A DNA stretch of 64,000 bases from Oscarella lobularis. Lineage: Eukaryota > Porifera > Homoscleromorpha > Homosclerophorida > Oscarellidae. The notes under the pieces are model-generated. The model was not told the DNA's origin and made no database searches. It saw only the letters and a program-made list of their open reading frames with translations. Below are positions 54,947 to 64,000 of this stretch, in pieces (position 1 is the first letter of the stretch; every line of letters starts with the position of its first letter). The stretch lies in the NCBI RefSeq assembly GCF_947507565.1, contig NC_089190.1, positions 1,116,001 to 1,180,000 of the forward strand, given 5' to 3'. Position numbers and translations under genes: made by a program.

Positions 54947-55627
54947 CTAAACGTCAGTTACTCCCAGCAAAGAATCGCTCTCGTTCTCCTGGGAAGCAAC
55001 TGCCATCGTCTCAACGTGACGAACGTCATCGGATAGAGTTATCGAACCCATCTGAGCCTCCAAGTCGACTTGAAGCGACTGCTTCGGCGCCGATAGAGCA
55101 CTTTCCGTAGCCTCGTGCTGTTTTCCTCCTCCTCCTCCTCCTCCTCCTCCTCCTTCAATCTTAGCGTCACGACGACCACTCCCCCTCTCCATAAATTCCA
55201 TTCCAAATAGCTGATCGATTGCGAGCTCAAGAGACGAGTCAGTCGATTCCAACAGCGCAGCTCTGGCGTAGTCAGGCAGTTGCCGCTCGTTCCTTAGCAA
55301 CTTCGAACTACAACGAGGCGATTTGTGCGTTGAGTTGGTGACTTGCTGGCGGTCACGATGGTGGTGATGCTGGGAACAAGATTGGGCTGTCGCTCGAACG
55401 CGTCCGGCAATCGTTTGGAGATGGCCCGGGCCGCGCTTGGCGGAGGTGGAGACACGCTCAGCGAAACGCTCGGCACGCACGCGGGCTTGAAGTCGAAGGC
55501 ACTCGAGGACACGTGATCGATCGTGCGGTGCTTCGGGGTCAGTTCTGTCGGTGCCGTGGTCCATGAGAGAGCCTGTCAGAAGAGTACGGAGATTGCGAGC
55601 ACGAGGCACAAGCATACGCATGCGCAT
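54947..55627 (-). CDS. Unrecognised ORF family, copy 2
   Basis: Longest member, about 226 codons from an ATG at 55627. It opens MRMRMLVPRARN, then has DPEAPHDRSRVLECLRLQA, FAERVSTSAKR, a His run, then RNERQLPDYARAALLE and AIDQLFGMEF, a poly-Gly run coded by a GGA repeat (55125-55155), and an acidic Ser/Asp tail. No signal peptide or membrane helix. It is preserved as an open frame although copy 3 is broken, which favours real coding. Function unknown. Confidence 0.5.
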   Translation of the reverse strand: MRMRMLVPRARNLRTLLTGSLMDHGTDRTDPEAPHDRSRVLECLRLQARVRAERFAERVSTSAKRGPGHLQTIAGRVRATAQSCSQHHHHRDRQQVTNSTHKSPRCSSKLLRNERQLPDYARAALLESTDSSLELAIDQLFGMEFMERGSGRRDAKIEGGGGGGGGGGKQHEATESALSAPKQSLQVDLEAQMGSITLSDDVRHVETMAVASQENESDSLLGVTDV

Positions 55628-55845
55628 TTAAATCTATTCGATCGCAAATATTTTATAACCGAAACAAGAAAAATGAAGATTGCCATAGCAGGCTACAGTA
55701 CGTACCTGGTAAGATTTAGCAAGTTCGACAGAAAAATTTAGCTAACAGACAAAAACGTTTTAGAATGCAAAAATTCAATAACCACAAACTCTATGCTCTA
55801 CTTCCAGTCACTCTAGGAGCGGATTGCGCCTCGCCACATTCCCAC

Positions 55846-58699
55846 TCACTTGGGATTTTGCAACGTGCCTCTTCTGTGCTCACTAACGATCTCATATATT
55901 GGACTCATATGAAGTTCAACTTTTTGTTCTTCTCCACTCGACTGAAAGACGGCGTGAGGATCGGCGTAGCTCCGTTGCAAAGACGGGTTTTCATTTCTCA
56001 ACGCTGAACTGCTCATCACTCGATTATTTCCAGTTGCAACGCTTTGGTCTGACTCCTCTTTGCCTTTCCTGTAACGTTTTGCCACGAACCAGAACGCTAG
56101 CAGGGCAAAAGCTACAACAGCAAAAGTAACTGCAAACGTTATTCCCGATGCCCCTTCAGCAGACAAACCCCCTATATAAAATAGAATCTTATTAGGAATT
56201 TTGCAGTTGAAGTTCGAGACCTGAACGCCCTGCCGAATCTTCAAGAGCAGTTGGCGTGGGATACGCCGACGGAGTAGGCGTTGTTGAAAAATTTGTAGTC
56301 AAAAAATTAGAGCTTGCAGTTGTAGACCTTGATCGAATTCGATCTATTATTAATTAGAGAGAAGCTGAAGCCATCCTAAGTAGATCATATGAATAATTAA
56401 CCTGTAGGAAACGAACATCTTTGGACGACAGGGTAGCAGCTTTCTATTTCACTAGAAGTTCCGCGGCAAGGTGGTAACAGGCAAATCCGGTGACTAAGAC
56501 GAAAGCCGGACTCCGGACCGCATGTTGAACTGCATTGCGTTGGAGTCAACCAGATTGACCAACTTCCCCCGAGATACAGCCAATGAAAAGGATCCCAAGG
56601 ATTCCATACTGACACTAAAACAACCGAACTTACAAAATGCCTTATCATGTCTACTGTTGCACATTACGAGGCTGGACCAGAATAGATGTTGCTTTAGACT
56701 CCGCAAAGTAACCGTAATCCACTTTCGCCTGACACGTAAAGTTGATTCTCCAATTGTGATCCTGAAGGAATGGTTCTAAACTTTTAACCAGCAAATACGA
56801 TCTTCGATTGTAGTGGTAAATGACATGAGCGTCAGAGTTGTTAGAGCTTGAGATTAGCCAAGTTAGAGTCGAAGGTGGATGGCTGTATAAGTCTGAGCAC
56901 AACAGCACCAAATGTTGATTGGAATCCACTCGTATAACATCTACATGCGGAGAAATTTGCGGCAAAGGGGAAACTAAACAAATATAGGGTAAGAAAAGGT
57001 CATTTCTTTTCTGTGACACCTCTTATTTCCAAGTGTTCATGTAATGATAGTCGGTTGATCCTAATATTTTCAGAAGAGTAACGTGGACGAATTTGTACAT
57101 CGAATTTGTAAATCCCCGAGTCTGTCGACGTAACCGGGGCAAACGTTAACCTAAAATACTGGTAAAAATACAACGGAAGAGTAAGTGAAGAGTAAGAAGA
57201 ATTGTCCAAAGGTCTTCCGTCTTTGAATATTTTCAGTATCTTTCCTTTAATTTCAGCTCCATAGTGGCGACTGTAGTCATACAGGTATTCAAAGTAAAAC
57301 TCGACATATGCTGATGAGTTGACTAAAGGAAACCAGTTGGCAGCAATGTAACTGCTATAGGAAGAATATAAACGAAGATAATCTATAACAATAACAATTA
57401 GTATCAAAAATTCGTACTGTGCATAAAAACTACCATCAGAAGCATTCACTGCAGACAACAGAGCAGGAGATGATTCAATAGAACCAGCCGAATTATTTGC
57501 ATAACAGCTATAGTTTCCAAATGAATCAGGCCCAAGCCCAAGACGCAGCCAAGAAACAAAGTTTGATGCGTACGAAGGATTTAAAATAATTTTTCCGTTC
57601 TAAGCGTACAATTAGTTTTTATGTAGTTATCAAGCAGCAAAGTACCTTTTTCCAATTGATTTCAGGCTTTGGAATGCCATAGACATCACAGTGAAAAAAA
57701 GAACCGCTGATATCGAGTGTACTTTTCAAAATGTGCGCTAACAGGCCCATTAATGATTACGGGAGCAACTAGTGCAAAACGCATAAGCGAGAACTTCTTC
57801 GTTCTCTACCTTAGAGTTACCATGAACTTGCAAGAAGAAACTGTGCCTTGCAATTCCTAAATAGTTTTCAGCTATGCATGTATATACTCCAGGGTCCACT
57901 TCTTCGTTAGCGCTTCGAATGTGATACTCTCCATTATCAAATCTAGCTAGTGGCTGGCCGTTCTTTTCCCAACGAACGGTTGGACGAGGAAATCCGGTGA
58001 CGTCACAGGCAAGAGTCAAACTCTCATTTTTAAGAACGTGTGTATCATTAGGAGTTGCCACAAACACAGGAAACGTACCTCAAAAAATACGGTACATACT
58101 ATTTAGGAAGATCATATAGTGTTAGTATATACTGTACCTGGTAGGGACTGATATTCCAATACAAAGCCTTTTCTTGTACCACTTCCGTCTGAAATAAAAG
58201 TGATGTTAGCCGTTGAACTGACTCTCTCGTTATAGACGGGTAAAGAGGTGCCAGTAAACTTTTCTAGTGTGCCTTGTTCGTCGGTTATGATAAGGAAATC
58301 TTTGTCGGCCTCAACGTCAAAAGAAATGAACTTGATTAGAATTGTTGACAGTGTAGGAAATTCAAATGACCACGTGCAGTACTGATGATCGTTGTAATAC
58401 TGAGAACTGTCGGGAAATTGTAGATAGCCGCCTGTGGCTACAAGGACCCCACCACACTTGGCTTCAATAAAATAGATACACATAGCCTCGTGGAGACAAC
58501 CCCGCACTTACTCAGACAGTTAGGGCCCGTCCATCCTTCACTGCACTGGCAGCTGGTGCAGCCGTTCGATGGAGTTCCGCCGTTGAAACACGGACGGCAC
58601 GCTACAAATGAATAATAATATTAGGTAATGCTACATAAGACCACCTTCAACGTGCAACCATCCTATGAACCCGAGAACAATTGCGATTATACGTCTCAT
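55846..58699 (-). CDS. Receptor A: EGF-CUB-Ig-TSP1 type I membrane protein
   Basis: Multi-exon surface receptor. A signal peptide (MRRIIAIVLGFIGWLHVEG, start 58699) leads to an EGF-like unit (CFNGGTPSNGC, CSEGWTGPNC; 58504-58612). A CUB domain follows (CGGVLVATGGYLQFP, YCTWSF; 58145-58460). Next come an Ig domain (TLACDVTGFPRPTVRWEKNG, GVYTCIAEN; 57790-58075), a second Ig-like unit (57480-57760), a Tyr-rich domain with TSTDSGIY (57000-57400), another Ig unit (LLCSDLYSHPPSTLTWL; 56650-56980) and a TSP1 repeat (WSIWLTPTQCSSTCG; 56400-56560). One transmembrane helix follows (about 56050-56170). The tail (YRKGKEES, SPIYEIVSE, ends TLQNPK) has a possible phosphotyrosine site. No catalytic domain. 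Ligand unknown. Nearly identical in layout to receptor B. Confidence 0.8.
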
Positions 58700-59322
58700 G
58701 AATCTAAGAAACAAAGTTTGGTCTCCTGCCATATACGGAAAATATCAAGTAATGCCAGCGCTAGCTAGCGCATCTCAGCTATTGCCATACTTGGCATCAA
58801 GATGTCTACGTAAAAGCATGGACGTGACGGCGTCGAGGGCGCAAGAGCTGGCCGAGTCAAAAAGGCGTGTTTGCGTTTGCTCAGTCTCGGCGTATACTAT
58901 GGAGAGAGGGTAAGGTTTGTTAACAAAGCCTTCAGGACACGATAGCGCAGTTGACGGAAGAGGAAAGAGCTTTCCGGGAAAACTCGAGTCTTTCTCTTTC
59001 ACTCCGAGCTTCCGGCCGTGTCTCGCATCTACGCGCATGCACGTGGATATCGTTCACAATCAGGGAATTTGATGTACTTAGCTAAGACGAACAAGTACAT
59101 ATCTTCTACAGTGCAGCGGCAGTAGACATGCTGGCTCATAGCGAGAACGGCTCACCTGAAGACACGCTCTACTACTAATAATAGGCCGAAGCACACTAAT
59201 TAGTAGTGCCTCCGCCGCCGCCTTCAAGTGACTGCCTTTGAGTGAACGATTCTTCCCTTTGACTCCGAATTCCTTCGACGCCTAAATTCCCATAGGCTGG
59301 AGGTGCCTCCGTCTGTTTCTCG
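58700..59322. other. Intergenic region upstream of receptor A
   Basis: It contains the receptor A promoter. The part at 59090-59160 (GGCTCATAGCGAGAACGGCTC) repeats sequence at 60170-60200, a trace of the local duplications. No gene supported. Confidence 0.4.
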
Positions 59323-59996
59323 TCAACGTGAGCACCTATATGCTTCCATACTCTGGTTGAGGTGGTGATGGTGGAGGGCGTCGGGGCGCTTTTCTCTTCT
59401 TCGAAGGACTGGACGGCGTTTTGCTACGCTCGTCGTGCGGCAGTGCAGTAGGCGGCTGCGAAGACGGCGGCGTCGATCTCTTCGTAGCAATTGAGATTTT
59501 GACTCGTCGTTACCGCCTTCCTCCTTTCCGTCGCTTCCTGGTCCACCAAATAGCCGTGACAGTAACAAGTACTGCAATCAGAAGTGACGCACCGACTACT
59601 CCAATGATAAGCCCACCCCAGAACTTGAACTAGAAGAAACTAAACAGACCACAGTGCGGAAAAAGTGGAACTCGTCCTTATACTTAATTACCTGAATTTT
59701 CAGTAGTAGTGGTAGTGGCGATAATAGAATAGGCATCCGCATCTACATACATATCAAAAAAAAGTTGGTGCAGTTCCATAATTATACCTTCATTGAATTA
59801 GCTATACCGGTGGTATAAAAGCATTTTGAATTTGATGAGCGGCAGCTTTCAATGTGCTTCGACGATCCTTCGCAAGGCGTCAACCGGATACAAGTCCGAG
59901 AGCGAAGACGAACGCCCATCTGACCGCCGTACGTCACACTGCATTGACTCGGAGACGACCACCCGGACCACGGCCAGGTTCTCCCAGCGTCCAGAG
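59323..59996 (-). pseudogene. Receptor C fragment: TSP1-TM-tail only
   Basis: A TSP1-like exon ends at 59996 (WPWSGWSSPSQCSVTYGG, LRSRTCIRLTPC). A transmembrane exon (GGLIIGVVGASLLIAVLVTV) and a basic or proline-rich tail follow. A 58-base intron may link the last two. No EGF, CUB or Ig exons lie upstream before receptor B ends. The third TSP1 cysteine position (CSVTC in the family) is Tyr. It could be a truncated gene or a decaying duplicate; I favour the second. Confidence 0.5.
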
Positions 59997-60177
59997 CTGA
60001 AGGAAGAAAACACCAACAGATAGATGCAGGCAAAGGGGAGAGAGCGTTAGTTCCAAGTCTCGTATCTGCGCACAAGCACGCTGTCGTGCGTCGACTGCTC
60101 ACTGCACTGCAGTAGATATGTGCTTGTTCCGTCCTAGCTAAATGCCTCAAAGTTCCTTGATTGTAAGAACCGGTGGC

Positions 60178-60400
60178 TCATAACGAGAACCGCTCACTTG
60201 ATTCGCTACGCTTTTCGTGGGGCTGTGCAGTAGACTGCGGAGGCGGCTGTGCCTCTTCGTAGAAATTAGGATTAGGATTTGTTCTTTCTAATAAACTCGA
60301 CCGGATTTCCTGGTCCACCGACGGACACAACAGTAGCAAGTAGACTGCGATCAGTACCGTGATCAGCACTCCTCGCCCAAAATAACTGATCGATCGTAAG
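60178..60400 (-). pseudogene. Second decayed TM/tail copy
   Basis: The minus strand encodes GVLITVLIAVYLLLLCPSVD, then NPNFYEEAQPPPQSTAQP and a stop. DNA around TACGAAGAG and CTACTGCACAGCC matches the receptor C tail at 59430-59470. It abuts the broken ORF-family copy 3 at its upstream side, so two duplicates meet here. Confidence 0.6.
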
Positions 60401-60785
60401 AGACAGCTGAGACGGCTCTAACAACGCAGCCCTGCCGTAGTCAGGCAGTCGCTGCTCGTCCCTTAGCGACGTTGGATCAGAGCGAGTCGTAACGTTGAGT
60501 TGAGGACTTGCTGAAGATCACATTGATGGTGCTGGGAACCAAACGCGGCTATCGCTTGATGCGTTCGGTAATCGTTCGAAGATGGCGCTCGTAGGTGGAA
60601 GTAAGCCTACGCACGGGCTTGAAGCATGGAGCTGCTTGAAGCCACTCGAGGGCACGTGATCGATCGTGCTCCAGGGGTCAATGTCGATGCCGTGACCTCG
60701 GCTACGGCTTTGAGTCGCCCTGATGGACATAAATAAGCCTGAGAGGGGCAGATGCGTTCTTGCGAGCATGCGCATGACCAAAAGG
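60380..60785 (-). pseudogene. Unrecognised ORF family, copy 3, frameshifted
   Basis: Matches copy 2 from MRML and the CGATCGATCACGTG stretch to LRDEQRLPDYGRAALLE and LTIDQLF, but the blocks are in different frames and a stop intervenes. A dead copy beside the receptor B 3' end. Confidence 0.75.
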
Positions 60786-61024
60786 ATCGAAAATAATTTT
60801 TATCACCGGAAACAAAAAAAGAAGAGTAATGCAATAGGCTACCAGTAGAGATTCTAGTATACCAGAGTAGCTGGTAAGTACTAAAAACAGCAAGTTCACC
60901 ATAAAAACAGACTAGCAGACAAAACGTTGAGTGCAAAGATTAGAATGCAAAAATTCAAAAACCACAACTCTATGCTCTGTTTCTAGTCATTTCAGAAGCG
61001 TACTGTGTCTCGCCACATCCACAC

Positions 61025-63919
61025 TCACTTTGGATTTTGCAATGTGCCTCTTGTGTGCTCACTAACAATCTCATATATTGGACTCGTGTGAAGTTCAACT
61101 TTTTGTTCTTCTCCACTCGACCGAAAGACGGCGTGAGGATCGGCGTAGCCCTGTTGCAAAGACGGGTCTTCATTTCTCAACGCTGAACTGTAAGTGTTGC
61201 TCATCACTTGATGATTTCCAGTTGCAACGCTTTGGCCTGACTCCTCTTTGCCTTTCCTGTAACGCTTTGCCACGAACCAGAACGTTAGAAGAAGAACAGC
61301 TACGACAGCCAACGTAACTGCAAAAGTTATTCCCGATGCCCCTCCAGCAGACAAACCCCCTAGTTAAAATACAATCTAGATTAGGAATTTACAATTGAAG
61401 TTCGAGACCTGAACAAACTGCCGTTTCTTGAGAATCTTCAAGAGCAGTTGGCGTGAGATACGCCGACGGAGTAGGCGTTGTTGAAAAATTTGTAGTCGAA
61501 AAATTAGAGCTTGCAGTTGTAGACCTTGATCGAATTCGATCTAAGTAATAAAGAGACACTGAAACAACCATCACCAACAAGTACATCAGATGATTAACCT
61601 GTAGGAAGCAAACAGCTTTGCTGTGGTGGACGGCAGCTTTCTATTTCACTAGAAGGTCCGCGGCAAGGTGGTAACAGGCAAACCCGGTGACTAAGACGAA
61701 AGCCGGACTTCGGACCACATGTTGAACTGCATTGCGTTGGAGTCGACCAGATTGACCAATTTTCCCCAAAATACAGCCAATGAAAAGGATCCCATACTGA
61801 CACTAAAACAACGCAACTTACACAAAATGCCTTATTATGACTACTGTTGCACATTACGAGGCTGAACCAAAGTGGATACTGCTTTTGATTCCCCAAAGTA
61901 ATCCACTTTTGCCTGACACGTAAAGTTGATTCTCCAATTGTGATCCTGAAAAAAGAATTCTAGACTTTTAACCAGCAAATACGATCTTCGATTGTAGTGG
62001 TAAATGACATAAGCGTCAGAGTTGTTAAAGCTTGAGATTTCTTTTCCATTGCTTAGCCAAGTTAAAGTCGAAGGTGGATGGCTGTATAAGTCTGAGCAAT
62101 ACAGCACCAAATGTTGATTGGAATCTACGCTCATAACGTCTGCATTTGGAGATAGTTGCGGTGAAGGTGAAACTAAAAATTAAATAGAGTAAGAAAAGTC
62201 AGTTGTTGTCTATCACACCTCTTATTTCCAAGTGCTCATATACCAATAGCCGACTGATGCCAATTATAGGGAGAGAGTAACTTGGACGAATTTGTATATC
62301 AAATCCATAAATCCCAGAGTCTGTCGACGTAGCCGGAGCAAACGTAAGCATAAAGTAATAATCAAAATATAACGGAAGAGTAAGTGAAGAGTAAGAAGAA
62401 TTGTCCCAAGGTCTTCCGTCTTTGAATACTTTCCGTACCAATCCTTCAATACGAATTGGTCCAAAATCACTGTAATCCTCCAGATATCGAAAGTAAAACC
62501 TAAAATATGCTGATGAGTTGATTAAAGGAAAGTTTGCAGAGACTGGATAACGTGGATAATGAAAACGAAGATTATCTATAACAACAACACTCAGTATTGA
62601 AATCTGAACTGTGCTTATATAAACTACATACCATCTGAAGCATTCAGTGCAGACAACAGAGCAGAAGATGACTCAATAAAACCAGCTGAATTATTTGCAT
62701 AACAGCTGTAGTTTCCAAATGAATCAGGCACAAGCCCAAGACGCAGCCAAGAAACAAAGTTTGATGCGTACGAAGGATTTAAAATAAATTTTCCGTTCTA
62801 AGAGTACAATTAGTTTTTATGTATTAATCAAGCAGAAAAGTACCTTTTTCCAATAGATTTCAGGCTTTGGAATGCCATAGACATCACAACGAAAAAAGAA
62901 CTGCTGATATCCAATGTACTTTTCAAAATGCGCACTGACAGGCCCATTAATGATTATAGGAGGAACTAGTGCAAAATTCATAAACGAGAAGTTCATTGTT
63001 CTCTACCTTAGAGTTACCATAAACTTGCAATAAGAAACTGTGCCTTGCAATTCCCAAATAGTTTTCAGCTATGCATGTATATACTCCAGGGTCCACTTCT
63101 TCGTTAGCGCTTCGAATGTGATACTCTTCATTATCAAATCTAGCTAGTGGCTGACCGTTCTTTTCCCAACGAACGGTTGGACGAGGAAATCCGGTGACGT
63201 TACAGCCAAGAGTTAAACTCTCATTTTTAATGACGTGTGTATCATTAGGAGTTGCCACAAACAAAGGAAACGTACCTAAAAAATAAGGTATACATGCTAT
63301 TTAGGAAGATCATATAGTGGTAGTATATACCTGGTAGGGACTGATATTCCAATACAAAACCTTTTCTTGTACCACTTCCGTCTGAAATAAAAGTGATGTT
63401 AGCCGTTGAACTGACTCTCTCGTTATAGACGGGTAAAGAGGTGCCAGTAAACTTTGCCAGTGTGCCTTGTTCGTCGGTTATAATAAGGAAATCTTTGTCG
63501 GCCTCCACGTCAAAAGAAATGAACTTGATTAGAATTGTTGACAGTGTAGGAAATCCAAAAGACCACGTGCAGTACTGATGATCGTTGTAATACTGAGAAC
63601 TGTCAGGAAATTGTAGATAGCCGCCTGTGGCTACAAGGACCCCACCACACTTGGCTTCAATAAAATAGATACACATAGCCTCGTCGAAGACGACCCGTGA
63701 AGACACGCACTTACTCAGACAGTTAGGGCCCGTCCATCCTTCACTGCACTGGCAGCTGCTGCAACCGTTCGATGGCGTTCCGCCATTGAAACAAGGAGGA
63801 CACGCTACAATAATAATTGGACAAGTCGCAACTTGAATTGTACAACCGCTACGTGTCAGTGTACCTTCAATGTGCAACCATCCAACGACAACAAAAAGAA
63901 AACCGATTGAGCGTCTCAT
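61025..63919 (-). CDS. Receptor B: EGF-CUB-Ig-TSP1 type I membrane protein
   Basis: Tandem paralogue of receptor A with the same order. A signal peptide (MRRSIGFLFVVVGWLHIEG, start 63919) is followed by EGF (CFNGGTPSNGCSSCQC), CUB (63330-63660) and Ig (TLGCNVTGFPRPTVRW; 62990-63280). Then come a second Ig-like unit (62640-62950), the divergent domain with DNSSYSSLTLPLYF (62200-62600), and another Ig unit with an added NGKEISSFNN segment (61850-62165). TSP1 (WSIWSTPTQCSSTCG; 61597-61770) and a helix (SGITFAVTLAVVAVLLLTFW) follow. The tail carries YADPHAVF and SPIYEIVSE. CUB is almost identical to that of A while the domain at 62.2-62.6 kb differs strongly. A membrane-anchored recognition or adhesion role is inferred. 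Confidence 0.82.
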
Positions 63920-64000
63920 GGATCTAAATAACGAAGCTCAGGGCTCGGGTCACTACCCGAAAATGCCACATAGCGAGTTCGCGCGGAACTCGGCTGCTTA
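63920..64000. other. Upstream flank of receptor B
   Basis: Start of the promoter region; too short to interpret. Confidence 0.4.

Noticed and set aside
55110-55160. TCC/GGA repeat as a regulatory tract
   Set aside because: It codes the poly-Gly run of ORF-family copy 2; a plain coding microsatellite is enough.

Overview
The window is animal nuclear DNA with a very compact gene layout. Coding exons are split by many short introns (mostly 45-70 bp, GT-AG with a few GC-AG). Intergenic gaps are often only 70-250 bp, and neighbouring genes are clearly orthologous to human genes. The mix of conserved metazoan genes, large ankyrin/Death/ZU5 signalling proteins, TKL-like kinases and a multi-domain EGF-CUB-Ig-TSP1 receptor array fits an early-branching animal best. 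A sponge, perhaps a homoscleromorph, is my inference; the sequence does not prove it.

Layout. 1-8582 (+): 3' part of an ADGRV1/VLGR1-like adhesion GPCR (Calx-beta repeats, GAIN/GPS, 7TM, C-terminal PDZ ligand). 8837-10105 (-): intronless gamma-butyrobetaine/trimethyllysine dioxygenase-family gene. 10331-13895 (+): ankyrin-repeat pseudokinase. 14151-15876 (-): AAA-ATPase-like plus PD-(D/E)XK gene of a mainly bacterial family, lying between two copies of the kinase-gene tail. 16419-17023 (-): cysteine-rich small protein. 17913-23771 (+): DDX46/Prp5 spliceosomal helicase. 23928-27887 and 28028-32226 (+): tandem anoctamins. 32522-34333 (-): SLC33A1 acetyl-CoA transporter. 34402-35629 (+): TMEM198. 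37241-43639 (-): a large ANK-Roc-COR-Death-ZU5-UPA-Death protein. 44084-44540: TMEM198 tail pseudogene. 45189-47664 (+): Kelch-kinase. 47665-50440: gene-poor stretch with a hairpin-dense GC-rich block. 50450-50605 (-): kinase fragment. 50663-51323 (-): PTPMT1. 51425-53753 (-): DCAF10. 53754-63919 (-): a duplication-rich array with two near-complete transmembrane receptors, decayed receptor pieces and three copies of an unrecognised ORF family.

How the genes relate. Most conserved genes are unrelated housekeeping functions packed together: splicing, acetyl-CoA import to the ER/Golgi, mitochondrial phosphatidylglycerolphosphate phosphatase, and a CUL4 substrate receptor. The lineage-specific part is a set of proteins that look like innate signalling parts: an ankyrin pseudokinase, a Kelch-kinase, a Death/ZU5 ROCO-like protein and tandem surface receptors. 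Around these the DNA has been duplicated repeatedly, leaving kinase, TMEM198, DCAF10 and receptor fragments. Whether they act in one pathway cannot be told from sequence.

Exon models were built by eye from open frames and splice sites. Boundaries may be off by a base or so, and 5' ends are the least certain parts.
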